Shown here: positions 26,858 through 36,197 of the stretch, piece by piece
Numbering within the stretch: position 1 is the first letter of the stretch
Layout of the letters: every line of letters begins with the position of its first letter
DNA from: an uncultured Lentisphaeria bacterium
GTDB lineage: Bacteria > Verrucomicrobiota > Lentisphaeria > Victivallales > Victivallaceae
Length of the DNA: 44,347 nucleotides
Direction of reading: 5' to 3'
Assembly: GCA_903863035.1 (NCBI GenBank)
Contig: CAIPAT010000275.1
Coordinates: forward strand, 1 to 44,347
Notes under the pieces: model-generated
The model's database searches: none
What the model saw: the letters and a program-made list of their open reading frames with translations, nothing else
Told to the model about the DNA's origin: nothing
Made by a program: the position numbers and the translations under genes

Positions 26858-27460
26858 ATGAGTAAGATACTGATTCTCTACTACAGCATGTATGGTCACG
26901 TCGAAATCATGGCAAACGCGGTGGCGGAAGGCGCCCGCGGCGTTGAAGGCACCGAGGTAACTATCAAGCGTGTACCCGACCTGATTCCGGAAGAAGCGGC
27001 GCGAAAAGCGGGTGCCAAACTTGATCAGGCGGCACCGATCGCAACCGTTGATGAGCTGCCTGCTTACGACGCGATTATCTTCGGTACTCCCACCCGCTTC
27101 GGGAATATGTGCTCACAGATGCGCAATTTTCTGGATAGAACAACTAAGCTTTGGCTGAACGGCGCACTTATCGGTAAAGTGGGAAGTGTATTTGTTTCCA
27201 CTGCCAGTCAGCACGGCGGACAGGAAACTACTATTACTTCGTTTTATAATACGCTGGTGCATCACGGAATGGTGATAGTAGGTACGCCATACTCATGCCA
27301 GGCATTGCTGAATATGAATGAAATTACAGGCGGTTCACCTTATGGTGCTGGTACGCTTGCCGGCGCGGACGGCAGTCGTCAGCCGTCTGAAAACGAACTG
27401 ACTATTGCCAGGTTTCAAGGTGAGCATGTCGCCAAAATTGTCAAAAAACTGTCAGCTTAA
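26858..27460 (+). CDS. wrbA: NAD(P)H:quinone oxidoreductase, WrbA type
   Basis: Flavodoxin-like FMN protein reducing quinones with two electrons, protecting against oxidative stress. The N-terminus [19 protein letters not shown] binds the FMN phosphate; [19 protein letters not shown] and [12 protein letters not shown] are further family motifs. The length of 200 residues is exactly that of WrbA when started at ATG 26858, which has AGGAG 8 nt ahead; the longer frame from 26810 is rejected. A weak GAATGT/ACATTC hairpin follows at 27462-27482. It neighbours an oxygen-dependent desaturase. Confidence 0.95.
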   Translation: MSKILILYYSMYGHVEIMANAVAEGARGVEGTEVTIKRVPDLIPEEAARKAGAKLDQAAPIATVDELPAYDAIIFGTPTRFGNMCSQMRNFLDRTTKLWLNGALIGKVGSVFVSTASQHGGQETTITSFYNTLVHHGMVIVGTPYSCQALLNMNEITGGSPYGAGTLAGADGSRQPSENELTIARFQGEHVAKIVKKLSA

Positions 27461-27602
27461 CGAATGTAGGCAACACACATTCAAGGAATATAATAAATTA
27501 CATGGGAAGAGCAAGCAGTGCTGAATGTTGTCATGGGGTTACTGTTACTCGAAACGAGATGTCGAAGGCTGTGTGTCTGCAATAGTGGCTTCAAGGCCGA
27601 TA

Positions 27603-27633
27603 ATTGTCAGTAGCGGATATTACCGCTGACAAT
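27603..27633 (+). promoter_or_regulatory. Bulged hairpin upstream of the desaturase
   Basis: ATTGTCAG-TAG-CGG pairs with CCG-CTGACAAT across a short ATATTA-containing loop, leaving a three-base bulge. No T-run follows, so it is not a plain terminator. It lies 69 nt before the start codon and may act in the leader RNA or as a protein site. Confidence 0.3.
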
Positions 27634-27701
27634 TCCAATACGAGTGAAGGCCGTCATTGAATGTCTTGAATGAGTCTTAGTACTTCTAATGGAGGTGCGA
27701 T

Positions 27702-28739
27702 ATGGTTATGGATAAGGGTGCAGCCCCTGAAGAATTAACAATACAGGCTTTGCGAAAAACATTGTCGCAGTATGCCAAGCCGGATCTGGGAAAAGCGATT
27801 CTGCAGATGCTCACCGCCATTATCCCGTACTTCGGGCTGTGGAGCATTCTTGTTTACATGGTTAAACAAAATTATCCCTATGCTGTGATTTTCGCGCTCA
27901 TTCTACTCGCCTCCCTTTTTCTGGTGCGCATTTTTATTTTTTTTCACGACTGTGCGCACAATTCTTTTTTTGCCTCACATCGGGCTAATACGATCTTTGG
28001 TTATGTGACAGGCATATTGACTTTTACGCCGTTTAGATACTGGCAGCGCAATCATCTGGTCCATCATAACACTTATGCGGATCTGGATAAGCGGGGAGTC
28101 GGTGATATATGGACATTAACCGTTGATGAATATCTGGCAGCTTCCCCAATGACGCGATTGGGCTACAGGTTCTATCGAAATCCATTCGTTTTCCTCGGAA
28201 TCGGACCGGGATACTCTTTTTTGCTCACTCAGCGATTACTGCACCAATGGGAAGGGAAGAACGAGCGTTTCAGCGCGGCGGTGACCAATGTGGCTATTTT
28301 AGGAATCATCCTGGCTGCTGGTCAGACTGTCGGGTTGCGTACCTACCTGCTGATTCAAATTCCGGTATTCCTGATCGCCGGGGCCATCGGGGTATGGCTG
28401 TTTTACGTTCAACATCAATTTGAGGGCGTGTACTGGTCTCGTCATGAAAATTGGGACCCGGTGAAGGCGGCTTTGAAAGGAAGTTCATATTACAAGCTGC
28501 CCAGGGTGCTTCAATGGTTCTCCGGCAATATCGGTCTGCACCATGTTCACCATGTTCTGCCCCGGATTCCGAATTATAATCTGCAGCGGAGCTATGATGA
28601 ATTACCAACTATGCAGGATGTGACACCCATGACCATAAGCAGAAGCCTGAAGTCACTTTTTTTAAATTTGTGGGATGAAAAACAGCAGAAACTTGTAAGT
28701 TTTAAATCCTTAAATTCCACAAATAATATGCCGCACTGA
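27702..28739 (+). CDS. Fatty-acid desaturase (membrane di-iron type)
   Basis: Integral membrane enzyme that introduces a double bond into acyl chains with O2. All three histidine boxes are present: HDCAH (82-86), HLVHH (118-122) and HHVHH (280-284). Four hydrophobic segments (about 36-56, 58-80, 195-213, 217-237) have the usual spacing. The middle part (RYWQRNHLVHHNTYADLDKRG) fits the delta-12/omega-3-like or bacterial omega-6-type branch; the regiochemistry is not certain. GGAGG lies 6-7 nt before ATG. The electron donor is not encoded nearby. An oxygen-dependent enzyme contrasts with the hydrogenase maturation gene at 14.9 kb. Confidence 0.93.
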   Translation: MVMDKGAAPEELTIQALRKTLSQYAKPDLGKAILQMLTAIIPYFGLWSILVYMVKQNYPYAVIFALILLASLFLVRIFIFFHDCAHNSFFASHRANTIFGYVTGILTFTPFRYWQRNHLVHHNTYADLDKRGVGDIWTLTVDEYLAASPMTRLGYRFYRNPFVFLGIGPGYSFLLTQRLLHQWEGKNERFSAAVTNVAILGIILAAGQTVGLRTYLLIQIPVFLIAGAIGVWLFYVQHQFEGVYWSRHENWDPVKAALKGSSYYKLPRVLQWFSGNIGLHHVHHVLPRIPNYNLQRSYDELPTMQDVTPMTISRSLKSLFLNLWDEKQQKLVSFKSLNSTNNMPH

Positions 28740-28915
28740 CGCAATTGCAGTTTATCGAAAACAGGTTGATTATTTTTGTCAATAGTTACAAACGGTTTTT
28801 TGATATAAATTATAACGAAGATTTATCAAAGAATGTTTGAATCGTTTTTAAACTGTCTTAAATTTTAGTTTAACCATATTTAATGTTTAACAATTTTTTA
28901 AGATAAGATATTTTT

Positions 28916-30007
28916 ATGTTATACTGGCTTTCTGATTTTAGTAATTATTTCGGTCCTTTCCGTCTTTTTGAATATGTCACCTTCCGAGCCGCCGGAGCCG
29001 CTTTTACCGCAATGATTCTGGCGATGCTGCTGGGGCCTTTTACTGTAAGAAAACTTAAACAGCTGCGGGCTACCGCGCCGTGCCGGCTGGAAGGACTGGT
29101 GGACAAGGCTTTTATTGATCGCAATAAAGACAAGACTCCCAGTATGGGCGGTCTGCTGATTGTTTTTTCCATCATTGTATCTTCACTGTTGTGGAATATT
29201 GTCTATAATCCGATTACACTTACGCTGCTGGTGGTGATGGTGCTGTTCGCTGGAATCGGTTTTATTGACGATTATACCAAGGTGAGATACGGCAAGCGGG
29301 ACGGTATTCCCGGGAAGATGAAGCTTATGCTGCAATTATTCTTCGCGGTCGGCGCGATCATGTTTCTGGACTGTATTCCGGAAACCAGAGATTTGCTGCA
29401 TCAGTTGATGCTGCCTTTCATCAAACAACCGGTGCTGATAAGCGGCTGGGTCATGGTACTTGGCGCTTTCGTGGTAGTTGGCTCCTCCAATGCGGTGAAT
29501 CTGACTGACGGCAAAGACGGGCTGGCGGTAGGATGCTGTATTTTCTGCGCACTGACCTACGCGGTTTTCGCGTATCTCTGCGGACATAAGATATTTGCCG
29601 GTTACCTTAGCATCCCGTTTATTCCCGGCGTCAGTGAAGCGGTGGTATTCGCGGCGGCGCTGGCCGGGGCCTGCATTGGCTTCCTGTGGTACAACTGTCA
29701 TCCGGCGTCAATGTTCATGGGCGATACCGGCAGTCTGGCGCTGGGCGGGACCATCGGCCTGATCGCGGTAATGGTCAAACAGGAACTGATTCTGATTGTG
29801 GTTGGCGGCGTATTTGTTATGGAAGCCGCTTCTGTCATCATGCAGGTTACCAGCTTTAAACTTACCGGCAAACGGATATTCCTTTGTACTCCAATCCATC
29901 ATCACTTTGAGCAGAAGGGCTGGACTGAAACTCAGATTGTTGTCCGCTTCTGGATTCTTGCCGGCATTCTGGCGCTGGCCGGACTGGCGACGCTTAAACT
30001 GCGCTGA
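28916..30007 (+). CDS. mraY: Phospho-N-acetylmuramoyl-pentapeptide-transferase
   Basis: Makes lipid I from UDP-MurNAc-pentapeptide and undecaprenyl phosphate in the cytoplasmic membrane. Ten hydrophobic segments; motifs include KTPSMGG, GFIDDYTK (the aspartate pair), NLTDGKDGLA, FMGDTGSLALGG and the HHHFEQKGW loop. The length of 363 is normal. It is outside any murein cluster: the upstream neighbour is a desaturase and the downstream one an M55 peptidase 27 nt away. The 176-bp gap before it is A/T-rich and probably holds its promoter. Confidence 0.97.
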   Translation: MLYWLSDFSNYFGPFRLFEYVTFRAAGAAFTAMILAMLLGPFTVRKLKQLRATAPCRLEGLVDKAFIDRNKDKTPSMGGLLIVFSIIVSSLLWNIVYNPITLTLLVVMVLFAGIGFIDDYTKVRYGKRDGIPGKMKLMLQLFFAVGAIMFLDCIPETRDLLHQLMLPFIKQPVLISGWVMVLGAFVVVGSSNAVNLTDGKDGLAVGCCIFCALTYAVFAYLCGHKIFAGYLSIPFIPGVSEAVVFAAALAGACIGFLWYNCHPASMFMGDTGSLALGGTIGLIAVMVKQELILIVVGGVFVMEAASVIMQVTSFKLTGKRIFLCTPIHHHFEQKGWTETQIVVRFWILAGILALAGLATLKLR

Positions 30008-30034
30008 ACCGATAAAAAACTGGAGGTTGCTGGT

Positions 30035-30844
30035 ATGAAAATCATGATTATGACTGATATGGAAGGTTGTGCCGGTATTCTTAATCACGATGATTGGGTC
30101 ATGGCGGAAAGCAGATATTATGAAAAAGGCAAGCTTTTCCTGACCGGAGAAGTCAACGCCGCCATCGCCGGTTTTTTCGAAGCAGGGGCAGATGAAATAG
30201 TGGTGGTAGACGGCCACGGTTACGGCGGAATCGACCCGGAACTGCTGGATGAACGGGTATTGCTGAGCCGTGGCGCTGCCAAACCGGTATGGCCGTGGAT
30301 GTTGGACAAGACTTTCAATGCTTTGGCTTTTGTCGGGCAGCACGCCAAAGCCGGCACCCCTTATTCTCATATTACCCACAGCGGCTGGTTCGACCGCATT
30401 AATGAGTCTATTAACGGCATTTCTATCGGCGAATACGGCGAAATGGCGCTGTGCGCGATGGAACTGGGTATTCCAACCATCCTGGCCTGCGGCGAACAAG
30501 CGCTGGGACCGGAAGCCGCGGCGCTGACTCCAGGCGTTGTTACCGTCAGTGTCAAATATGGTATTCTGCCGGACGGTCTGGATGCACTGGATTGCAGCGC
30601 TTACCGTAAGGCCAAACTCAGCGCCATTCACCTGTCGCCGCTGAAAGCCAGGAAGCTTATCAAAGAAGGCGCATTTAATGCGCTGTTGAAACTTAAAAAT
30701 GATCCGCAAGCGTTCTCCTATCCGAAGCTGACGCCACCGTATGTCATGGAGATGAAGCTCCGTGCCGATGGCGATAAACCGGCTCGTACTGTCAGGAATG
30801 AACATCCGGACAGTATCATCGGGCTGTTGAACCAGAATTATTAA
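30035..30844 (+). CDS. M55-family D-aminopeptidase (DppA-like), copy 2
   Basis: A 269-residue zinc peptidase for N-terminal D-amino acids. The five metal ligands fit DppA: D8 and E10 (MTDMEG), H61 (VDGHG), H103 (GQHAKAG) and E133 (GISIGEYG). GGAGG lies 9 nt before ATG. The gene is 27 nt downstream of mraY and probably shares its transcript, which suggests recycling of D-Ala-containing cell-wall peptides. It is clearly diverged from copy 1 at 6048, with different residues around H61 and E133. Confidence 0.93.
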   Translation: MKIMIMTDMEGCAGILNHDDWVMAESRYYEKGKLFLTGEVNAAIAGFFEAGADEIVVVDGHGYGGIDPELLDERVLLSRGAAKPVWPWMLDKTFNALAFVGQHAKAGTPYSHITHSGWFDRINESINGISIGEYGEMALCAMELGIPTILACGEQALGPEAAALTPGVVTVSVKYGILPDGLDALDCSAYRKAKLSAIHLSPLKARKLIKEGAFNALLKLKNDPQAFSYPKLTPPYVMEMKLRADGDKPARTVRNEHPDSIIGLLNQNY

Positions 30845-30918
30845 TTATCACTTTCTGCTGGATTTTTTCCATTCCGCGCATTAGAATATTTATACAATTA
30901 CTTATGGTGGTATTCAAA

Positions 30919-31947
30919 ATGATTCGATGCAGGTTAAAAAAAATTCATCAGCTGCTGATTTTTTCGGCAATCTCTTTATCCTGCCTGTCATTATTTGCCG
31001 CAACATACTGCAGTGTCTGCAAAAGGCAAATCAATGGTTCATATATGACATCCGGAGGAAAAGCATTCTGCAGCCAGAGTTGTCTGGATAAAACCCTTCC
31101 CCGCTGTGCCATTTGCGGCAAAGCGTGCAATGGCGGTTTTCAGAAAAACGGGAAATTCTACTGTTCCAAGCCATGCCTGGAGAAGACTCTGCCAAAATGT
31201 TCGCTCTGCGGCAAGCCATTCAGCTCCGGGATGCTTTTCAGCAACAATGGCAAAGACGGTCCGGTTTATTGCACAGAATGTGCGAAAAAAACGAAGTGCT
31301 TTGCCTGCACGCTGCCTAATGATTGCGAACAATTGAGTGATGGCAGACATATTTGCCGGAAATGCAAATCAAGCGCGGTATTCAACGAAGAACAGGCTCT
31401 GCTGATTTTTAACGATGTCAGAAAGCGGCTGTATGAAGACCTTGGATATTCAACCCGGCATAATATCGAATTCTATGCGACAGATGCTAAAAACCTTGAG
31501 TCCAAATCAAAAAATTATTCTCCAGGACAGGAACTCGGTTTATATGTCTGCAATTTTACTATCAACACTGTAACCAAGACTAAGGTCGGCTGGAACCTGA
31601 AAACCGAAGAAAAAATTGAGCAATATAAGAGCAATGAGAAATTCTCAGTGTATGTCCTGTATGGTCTGCCGCGTAAAAAACTGATTGAAGTCTGCGGGCA
31701 TGAACTGGCCCATGACTGGATGCAGGAAAATTATCCCAAAACACAGGATAGTAAACTGAAGGAAGGATGGGCTGAGTATATTGCGACCAGAATCAATGAA
31801 CTTTACGACCAGGCGGAGATGAACAAGCGCATGGAAGAGAATAAAGATCCGGTCTACGGCGACGGCTACCGTATGGTCAGGGATTTCATCAAGCAGAACG
31901 GTATCAAGAACGCCGGCCAGTTATTCAGACAAAATGAGGGGGGATGA
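30919..31947 (+). CDS. Secreted zinc-finger metallopeptidase with DA1-like HExxH domain
   Basis: After a signal peptide (about 1-28) come four zinc-ribbon or LIM-like repeats with CxxC pairs (about 31-150); three of them share the pattern FCS-x-x-CL-(D/E)-KTLP-(R/K)-C. A linker leads to a metallopeptidase domain with HELAH (261-265) and a downstream EGWAEY (282-287) that supplies the third ligand. Zinc fingers followed by this peptidase resemble the plant DA1 architecture (LIM plus DA1-like peptidase) and its few bacterial relatives. The ATG at 30919 is preferred since GGTGG lies 8 nt ahead and the signal peptide is then typical. Its 3' end overlaps the convergent gene by 27 nt. Substrate unknown; it acts outside the cytoplasm. 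Confidence 0.8.
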   Translation: MIRCRLKKIHQLLIFSAISLSCLSLFAATYCSVCKRQINGSYMTSGGKAFCSQSCLDKTLPRCAICGKACNGGFQKNGKFYCSKPCLEKTLPKCSLCGKPFSSGMLFSNNGKDGPVYCTECAKKTKCFACTLPNDCEQLSDGRHICRKCKSSAVFNEEQALLIFNDVRKRLYEDLGYSTRHNIEFYATDAKNLESKSKNYSPGQELGLYVCNFTINTVTKTKVGWNLKTEEKIEQYKSNEKFSVYVLYGLPRKKLIEVCGHELAHDWMQENYPKTQDSKLKEGWAEYIATRINELYDQAEMNKRMEENKDPVYGDGYRMVRDFIKQNGIKNAGQLFRQNEGG

Positions 31948-33690
31948 TTTTAGCCGGCAGGATGCGGTTATGATTGACAGAAAATCCGTTCCCGGAAGAT
32001 CCAGCTGAACAGGTTTGTCGATAGTGATTTTAGTCAGCAGGCGCTTTATATCGTCATTTGTGATTTTTCTGTAATTTCCATTCCTGGACATTACCAGCGT
32101 GAATGTCCTGACATTGTTTCTTTTCATTAACTCAATAAACTTTTCGAGATCCTGTCCAGAATTTACCTGCATGAACTTCTTATTGTAAAACAGGCGCGGA
32201 TTTTCAGTTGGCAGCCAGAAAATATCCGAAACTATCACTTCATTTGCATTCTCCAGATGATTGTTCATCATGGCGACATTGTTTTTTATCAGGAATAAAT
32301 TTGCTACTCCCTTGACCTGGATGAGCAGGCTTATTGATAAAAGCAGAATTCCCAATACAGTTATTTTCAGCGCAAGGGGGCGGTTTTCTGTACGATAAAA
32401 CAGTTTTATCATTGCGTAAATACATAGCGGTACCAGCAGTGGAAATAGATAAATAAAATGTCTGGGTCCCCAGATGATTCCAAGGTCGCTCTGCGTCAAC
32501 ATTGGTGCGATGGCGATGCAATAGATGACGGAAGTCAGCAATATCAGCTTTATCCGGCGCAATCTGCCCGAAAAGAAAGAGCGTGTAGACAGCAGTAAAG
32601 GCACCAGCAGGGGTGAAGATGTCAGCAGCCCGACAGTAAAGATTGTGTTCAGTACCGGTTGATTATTGTTAAACAGCATTATAGTAAGAATGGCTGAACT
32701 GATTACAGAGGAGAGCATTATGGCGAAGGCTGCGGTTGTGCGTCTGGCATTGTTTTTATACATGATACCGGCATAAACGGCCAGGATGAAAGGTATGACC
32801 AGCAGGAAATAATACCATTTATCCGCAAAGTCGCCGGAATTGAATTTGAGCAGATAAGTATAGTATCCGCTTAATTGTTGCAGCAGAAACGATATAACGT
32901 TGTTTTCAGTTCCGTTAAGATTATGGGCATAATACTTGCTGCCGTGAAGCCCCAGTATATGCCCGTATTTGGCATATTGGATGGACCAGAGCGATATGAC
33001 AATAATCATAGTTCCAACGCAGGTTATTGCGATATTGATCTTTTTATATTTCAGGATAAACATGGCCGCAATCAATGCTGCCGCCAGCACATAAATATCC
33101 TCCCGCAGAATTATAGCCGAACCCATCATCAGCCCTGCCAGCAGGAATTCGGGTATGGTGGTATTGTTTTCAGTGCGCCGGACAATCATTAAAATCGCGG
33201 TGGTGGTCAACATCGCGGTGAGTGTCATTTCCCAGAAAGTTAGGCTGTAGAAAAAGAATGGCGTACACAGCCCCAGCACCGGCAGCGACAACAGGTATTT
33301 ATCGGGAAGTTTCAAGCGCTGGATGATGCGAAGCATCAACAGCAATACTATCCCGGTGGAAACAATTGAAATCAGATACAGCCCCCAATATCCAGCGGCT
33401 CTGTAGAAGAACGAGGCAAACGCTGAAAAGTAAGGCGGGAATATGGAGTAGATGTTATCATGGTGGCGTACAAAATGAAAGTTGCTGTACGGAAAGAATT
33501 TATATTCAGTATCAATGTCGGCTGCCGGATAGGAAATCGCATCGGTCCTGTCGCGGATGATGTTTTCCATGGTGATGAATTTATTGCCGCCGTCGGTAAT
33601 CCAGAATGCGTCCCGCGGCATCAGCGCAGTCAGCAAAGCATAGATCAGGCAGATTGCCGCAATCAGCAGTACAGCTAAATATGTGCGCAT
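31921..33690 (-). CDS. Multi-pass membrane protein, GT-C-type glycosyltransferase-like
   Basis: A 589-residue protein with about twelve hydrophobic segments and a C-terminal soluble part (from about residue 480). After the first segment an extracytoplasmic loop carries DAFWITDGGNKF, and acidic residues in this place are typical of GT-C enzymes that use lipid-linked sugars. The lack of a closer family match makes the sugar and acceptor unknown. The ATG at 33690 is chosen because GGAGG is 8 nt ahead; the longer frame from 33705 is rejected. It is divergent from priA and convergent with the zinc-finger peptidase, overlapping its end. Confidence 0.72.
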   Translation of the reverse strand: MRTYLAVLLIAAICLIYALLTALMPRDAFWITDGGNKFITMENIIRDRTDAISYPAADIDTEYKFFPYSNFHFVRHHDNIYSIFPPYFSAFASFFYRAAGYWGLYLISIVSTGIVLLLMLRIIQRLKLPDKYLLSLPVLGLCTPFFFYSLTFWEMTLTAMLTTTAILMIVRRTENNTTIPEFLLAGLMMGSAIILREDIYVLAAALIAAMFILKYKKINIAITCVGTMIIVISLWSIQYAKYGHILGLHGSKYYAHNLNGTENNVISFLLQQLSGYYTYLLKFNSGDFADKWYYFLLVIPFILAVYAGIMYKNNARRTTAAFAIMLSSVISSAILTIMLFNNNQPVLNTIFTVGLLTSSPLLVPLLLSTRSFFSGRLRRIKLILLTSVIYCIAIAPMLTQSDLGIIWGPRHFIYLFPLLVPLCIYAMIKLFYRTENRPLALKITVLGILLLSISLLIQVKGVANLFLIKNNVAMMNNHLENANEVIVSDIFWLPTENPRLFYNKKFMQVNSGQDLEKFIELMKRNNVRTFTLVMSRNGNYRKITNDDIKRLLTKITIDKPVQLDLPGTDFLSIITASCRLKSSPLILSE

Positions 33691-33827
33691 GTTCAACGCC
33701 TCCATTTTTTATAATTGCTTAAAATAGCCTCATATATTGAACAAAGCAAAAGAAAATTAAGCTTATGATTGTTTATTAACGCCGTTAAGATTATATTGTA
33801 AAAACATTTTAAGGCAAATAATACCAA

Positions 33828-36050
33828 ATGAGAATAGCCAGAGTTATTGTTGATTTATCCCTGGACAAAGGGTTTGATTATAATATTCCGGACAGTCTGG
33901 CGGGAAAAATTCATGTCGGAGTTCAGGTAAAAGTTCCGTTCGGCAAGTCGTTCCGCCGCGGTTATGTGCTGAATATCATTGATCATTCTGAATATCCCGA
34001 TGCATTGAAGGATATTCATTCGATCTGTGAACACCATACCCGCATTCCGGAACCGCTGGTCAGGCTTGGCCGCTGGATGTCCGAATACTACTGCTGCAGC
34101 AGGGAACAGGCGGTACGGACGCTGCTGCCCAGGGCTGTGCGCAGCGGCAAGGTCAGCCACCGCACTTTGAAACATTATTCAGTGGCTGATACTGCTGAAG
34201 CGGAAAAATTCATCATTGAAAATTCTGACAAAAAACGTGCTGCCGGACAGATACTGGTAATTAAAGCCCTGCTCAGCAGCAAGGAATTATCCCAGGAAAA
34301 ACTGATGGGCGAAGCCGGTGTTACCGCGTCGGCAGTCAGCAGCCTGATGAAAAAAGGACTGATCGCCGAGGAAAAACGCGTTGTGCGCCGCGATGCTTAT
34401 GCCGATGTTGAGATCATTCAGTCCAAGCCGCTGGAACCGACGCCGGAACAGGCGTCGGTGCTGAAAAAGATTTACCCCATGCTGGAAAATCCTGCCGGCA
34501 AAAAAACGATGCTGTTGTACGGTGTGACCAACAGCGGTAAGACTGAAGTTTATCTTCAGTCCATCGCCAGGGCGCTGGAAATGGGTAAGGAGTCTATCGT
34601 TCTGGTGCCGGAAATTGCACTTACGCCGCAGACAGTCCGCCGGTTCCGAGCCAGATTCGGCGACATGGTGAGTGTTCTGCACAGCCGCCTGACAGAAGGC
34701 GAACGGTTTGACGAGTGGAGTAAAGTCATTGACGGTCTGGTTAAAATCGTGGTTGGTGCGCGTTCTGCGCTGTTCGCGCCATTCCGCAACCTGGGCCTTA
34801 TTATTGTTGATGAAGAACATGAAAGTTCATATAAACAGTCGGAATCCCCCCGTTACCACGCCCGCGATGTCGCAGTGATGCGCGGACACATTGAAAGCGC
34901 TGTGGTTATTCTGGGCTCGGCGACGCCTTCATTCGAGTCGTTTAACAATGCGCTTACCGGCAAATATGAATTGGGCGAAATGCTCCAGCGGGTTCAGGAT
35001 TGTGTCATGCCGGTGATGAATGTTGTTGACGGCCGTATCGGTGCTGTTGAACCGGGGAAAGTTTCTTTTTTTTCAAAGATTCTGGTGGACGCGGTTTTCG
35101 ACAGGCTGCGCAAAGGCGAACAGACAATCATTTTCCTGAACCGGCGCGGCTATGCCCGTCAGATGATGTGCGAACACTGCGGTTTTGTTGCCGAATGTCC
35201 GGACTGCTCGGTTTCTTATACTTATCATCGTCAGCGGGAAAGCCTGTCATGCCATCTTTGCGGTGATGTGATCAAGGCATTTGTGCGCTGTCCTGAATGC
35301 GGTGCCGAAGATATCCGCTATTCCGGGATCGGCACCGAAAAAGTGGAGGCCGCCGCCATGATGATTTTCAAGGAAGCAAGGGTGGTCAGGATGGATTCTG
35401 ATTCCATGCGTAAGACCAGTTCTTATGAAGATGTGCTTAACCGCTTCCGGCGTGGCGATGTGGATATCCTGATCGGCACTCAGATGATCGCCAAGGGACT
35501 GCATTTTCCGAATGTGACATTGGTCGGCATTATCAATGCCGACCAGAGTTTGTACATTCCGGATTTCCGTTCCTGCGAACGCACTTTTCAATTGCTGACG
35601 CAGGTGGCGGGCAGGGCAGGGCGCGGCGATGTCAGCGGCGAGGTGATCGTGCAGACCTGTAATCCGTTCAATGAAACGATTATGTATGCGGTACAGCAGG
35701 ACTTTCGCAAGTTTTACGAATATGATATGGAAATTCGTAAAACCTTGAATTACCCTCCAGTCGGCCATCTGATTGCTGTGCATTTTCGCGGTCCTGAATT
35801 GGATGCCGTCAGCCGCTTTGCTATGGAATTTATGGAAAAAGTCCGGTCTTGCTGTCACGAGGAAATTATCGTCACCGAACCTGCACCTGCTCCGGTAGAA
35901 AGAATCAAAGGCAAATACCGTTATATGATAATCTTCCGCGGGTCCAAACTGAAAACGCTCCGCGAAACGCTTCGCGAATTGATTCTTCACGGTTCCACTC
36001 CGCGCGACATCGAAGTTTACGCCGACGTGGATGCACAATCCCTGATGTAG
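33828..36050 (+). CDS. priA: Primosomal protein N' (replication restart helicase PriA)
   Basis: 3'-5' helicase that reloads the replisome at stalled forks. The N-terminal DNA-binding domain (1-105) starts MRIARVIVDLSLDKGFDY; Walker A GVTNSGKTE begins at 232 and the DEEH box at 328. The eight zinc-binding cysteines lie at about 448-491 (CEHCGF, CPDCS, CHLC, CPECG), inside the helicase lobe as usual. GTQMIAKGLHFPNVTLVG and QVAGRAGRGD are motifs V and VI. The length of 740 is normal. Confidence 0.97.
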   Translation: MRIARVIVDLSLDKGFDYNIPDSLAGKIHVGVQVKVPFGKSFRRGYVLNIIDHSEYPDALKDIHSICEHHTRIPEPLVRLGRWMSEYYCCSREQAVRTLLPRAVRSGKVSHRTLKHYSVADTAEAEKFIIENSDKKRAAGQILVIKALLSSKELSQEKLMGEAGVTASAVSSLMKKGLIAEEKRVVRRDAYADVEIIQSKPLEPTPEQASVLKKIYPMLENPAGKKTMLLYGVTNSGKTEVYLQSIARALEMGKESIVLVPEIALTPQTVRRFRARFGDMVSVLHSRLTEGERFDEWSKVIDGLVKIVVGARSALFAPFRNLGLIIVDEEHESSYKQSESPRYHARDVAVMRGHIESAVVILGSATPSFESFNNALTGKYELGEMLQRVQDCVMPVMNVVDGRIGAVEPGKVSFFSKILVDAVFDRLRKGEQTIIFLNRRGYARQMMCEHCGFVAECPDCSVSYTYHRQRESLSCHLCGDVIKAFVRCPECGAEDIRYSGIGTEKVEAAAMMIFKEARVVRMDSDSMRKTSSYEDVLNRFRRGDVDILIGTQMIAKGLHFPNVTLVGIINADQSLYIPDFRSCERTFQLLTQVAGRAGRGDVSGEVIVQTCNPFNETIMYAVQQDFRKFYEYDMEIRKTLNYPPVGHLIAVHFRGPELDAVSRFAMEFMEKVRSCCHEEIIVTEPAPAPVERIKGKYRYMIIFRGSKLKTLRETLRELILHGSTPRDIEVYADVDAQSLM

Positions 36051-36070
36051 CGCCATTTAAGCACAAATAT

Positions 36071-36104
36071 ATCTTTGTAAAGTTTATAAAGATGCGTTTT
36101 TTTT
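36071..36104 (+). terminator. Likely terminator of priA
   Basis: ATCTTT and AAAGAT form a weak six-pair stem with an 11-base loop, followed three bases later by eight T. Confidence 0.5.
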
Positions 36105-36116
36105 AAATTTAGTCTA

Positions 36117-36145
36117 TTGACTTTACTTGAAAATGCAGTTAAAAT
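36117..36145 (+). promoter_or_regulatory. Sigma-70-type promoter of the second rhamnosidase-like gene
   Basis: TTGACT, 17 bases and TAAAAT; the expected start is near 36152, leaving a leader of about 45 nt to the ATG at 36198. Confidence 0.6.
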
Positions 36146-36197
36146 TGTGCTGGAATTATCGATGAAATAATCACTATTTACTTGAGAGAATCGATTA

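Noticed and set aside
29708-30805. Long minus-strand ORF (365 codons) antisense to mraY and the M55 gene
   Set aside because: It is a shadow: both plus-strand genes are complete members of known families, and the antisense product has unnatural composition rich in Arg, His, Gln and Phe.
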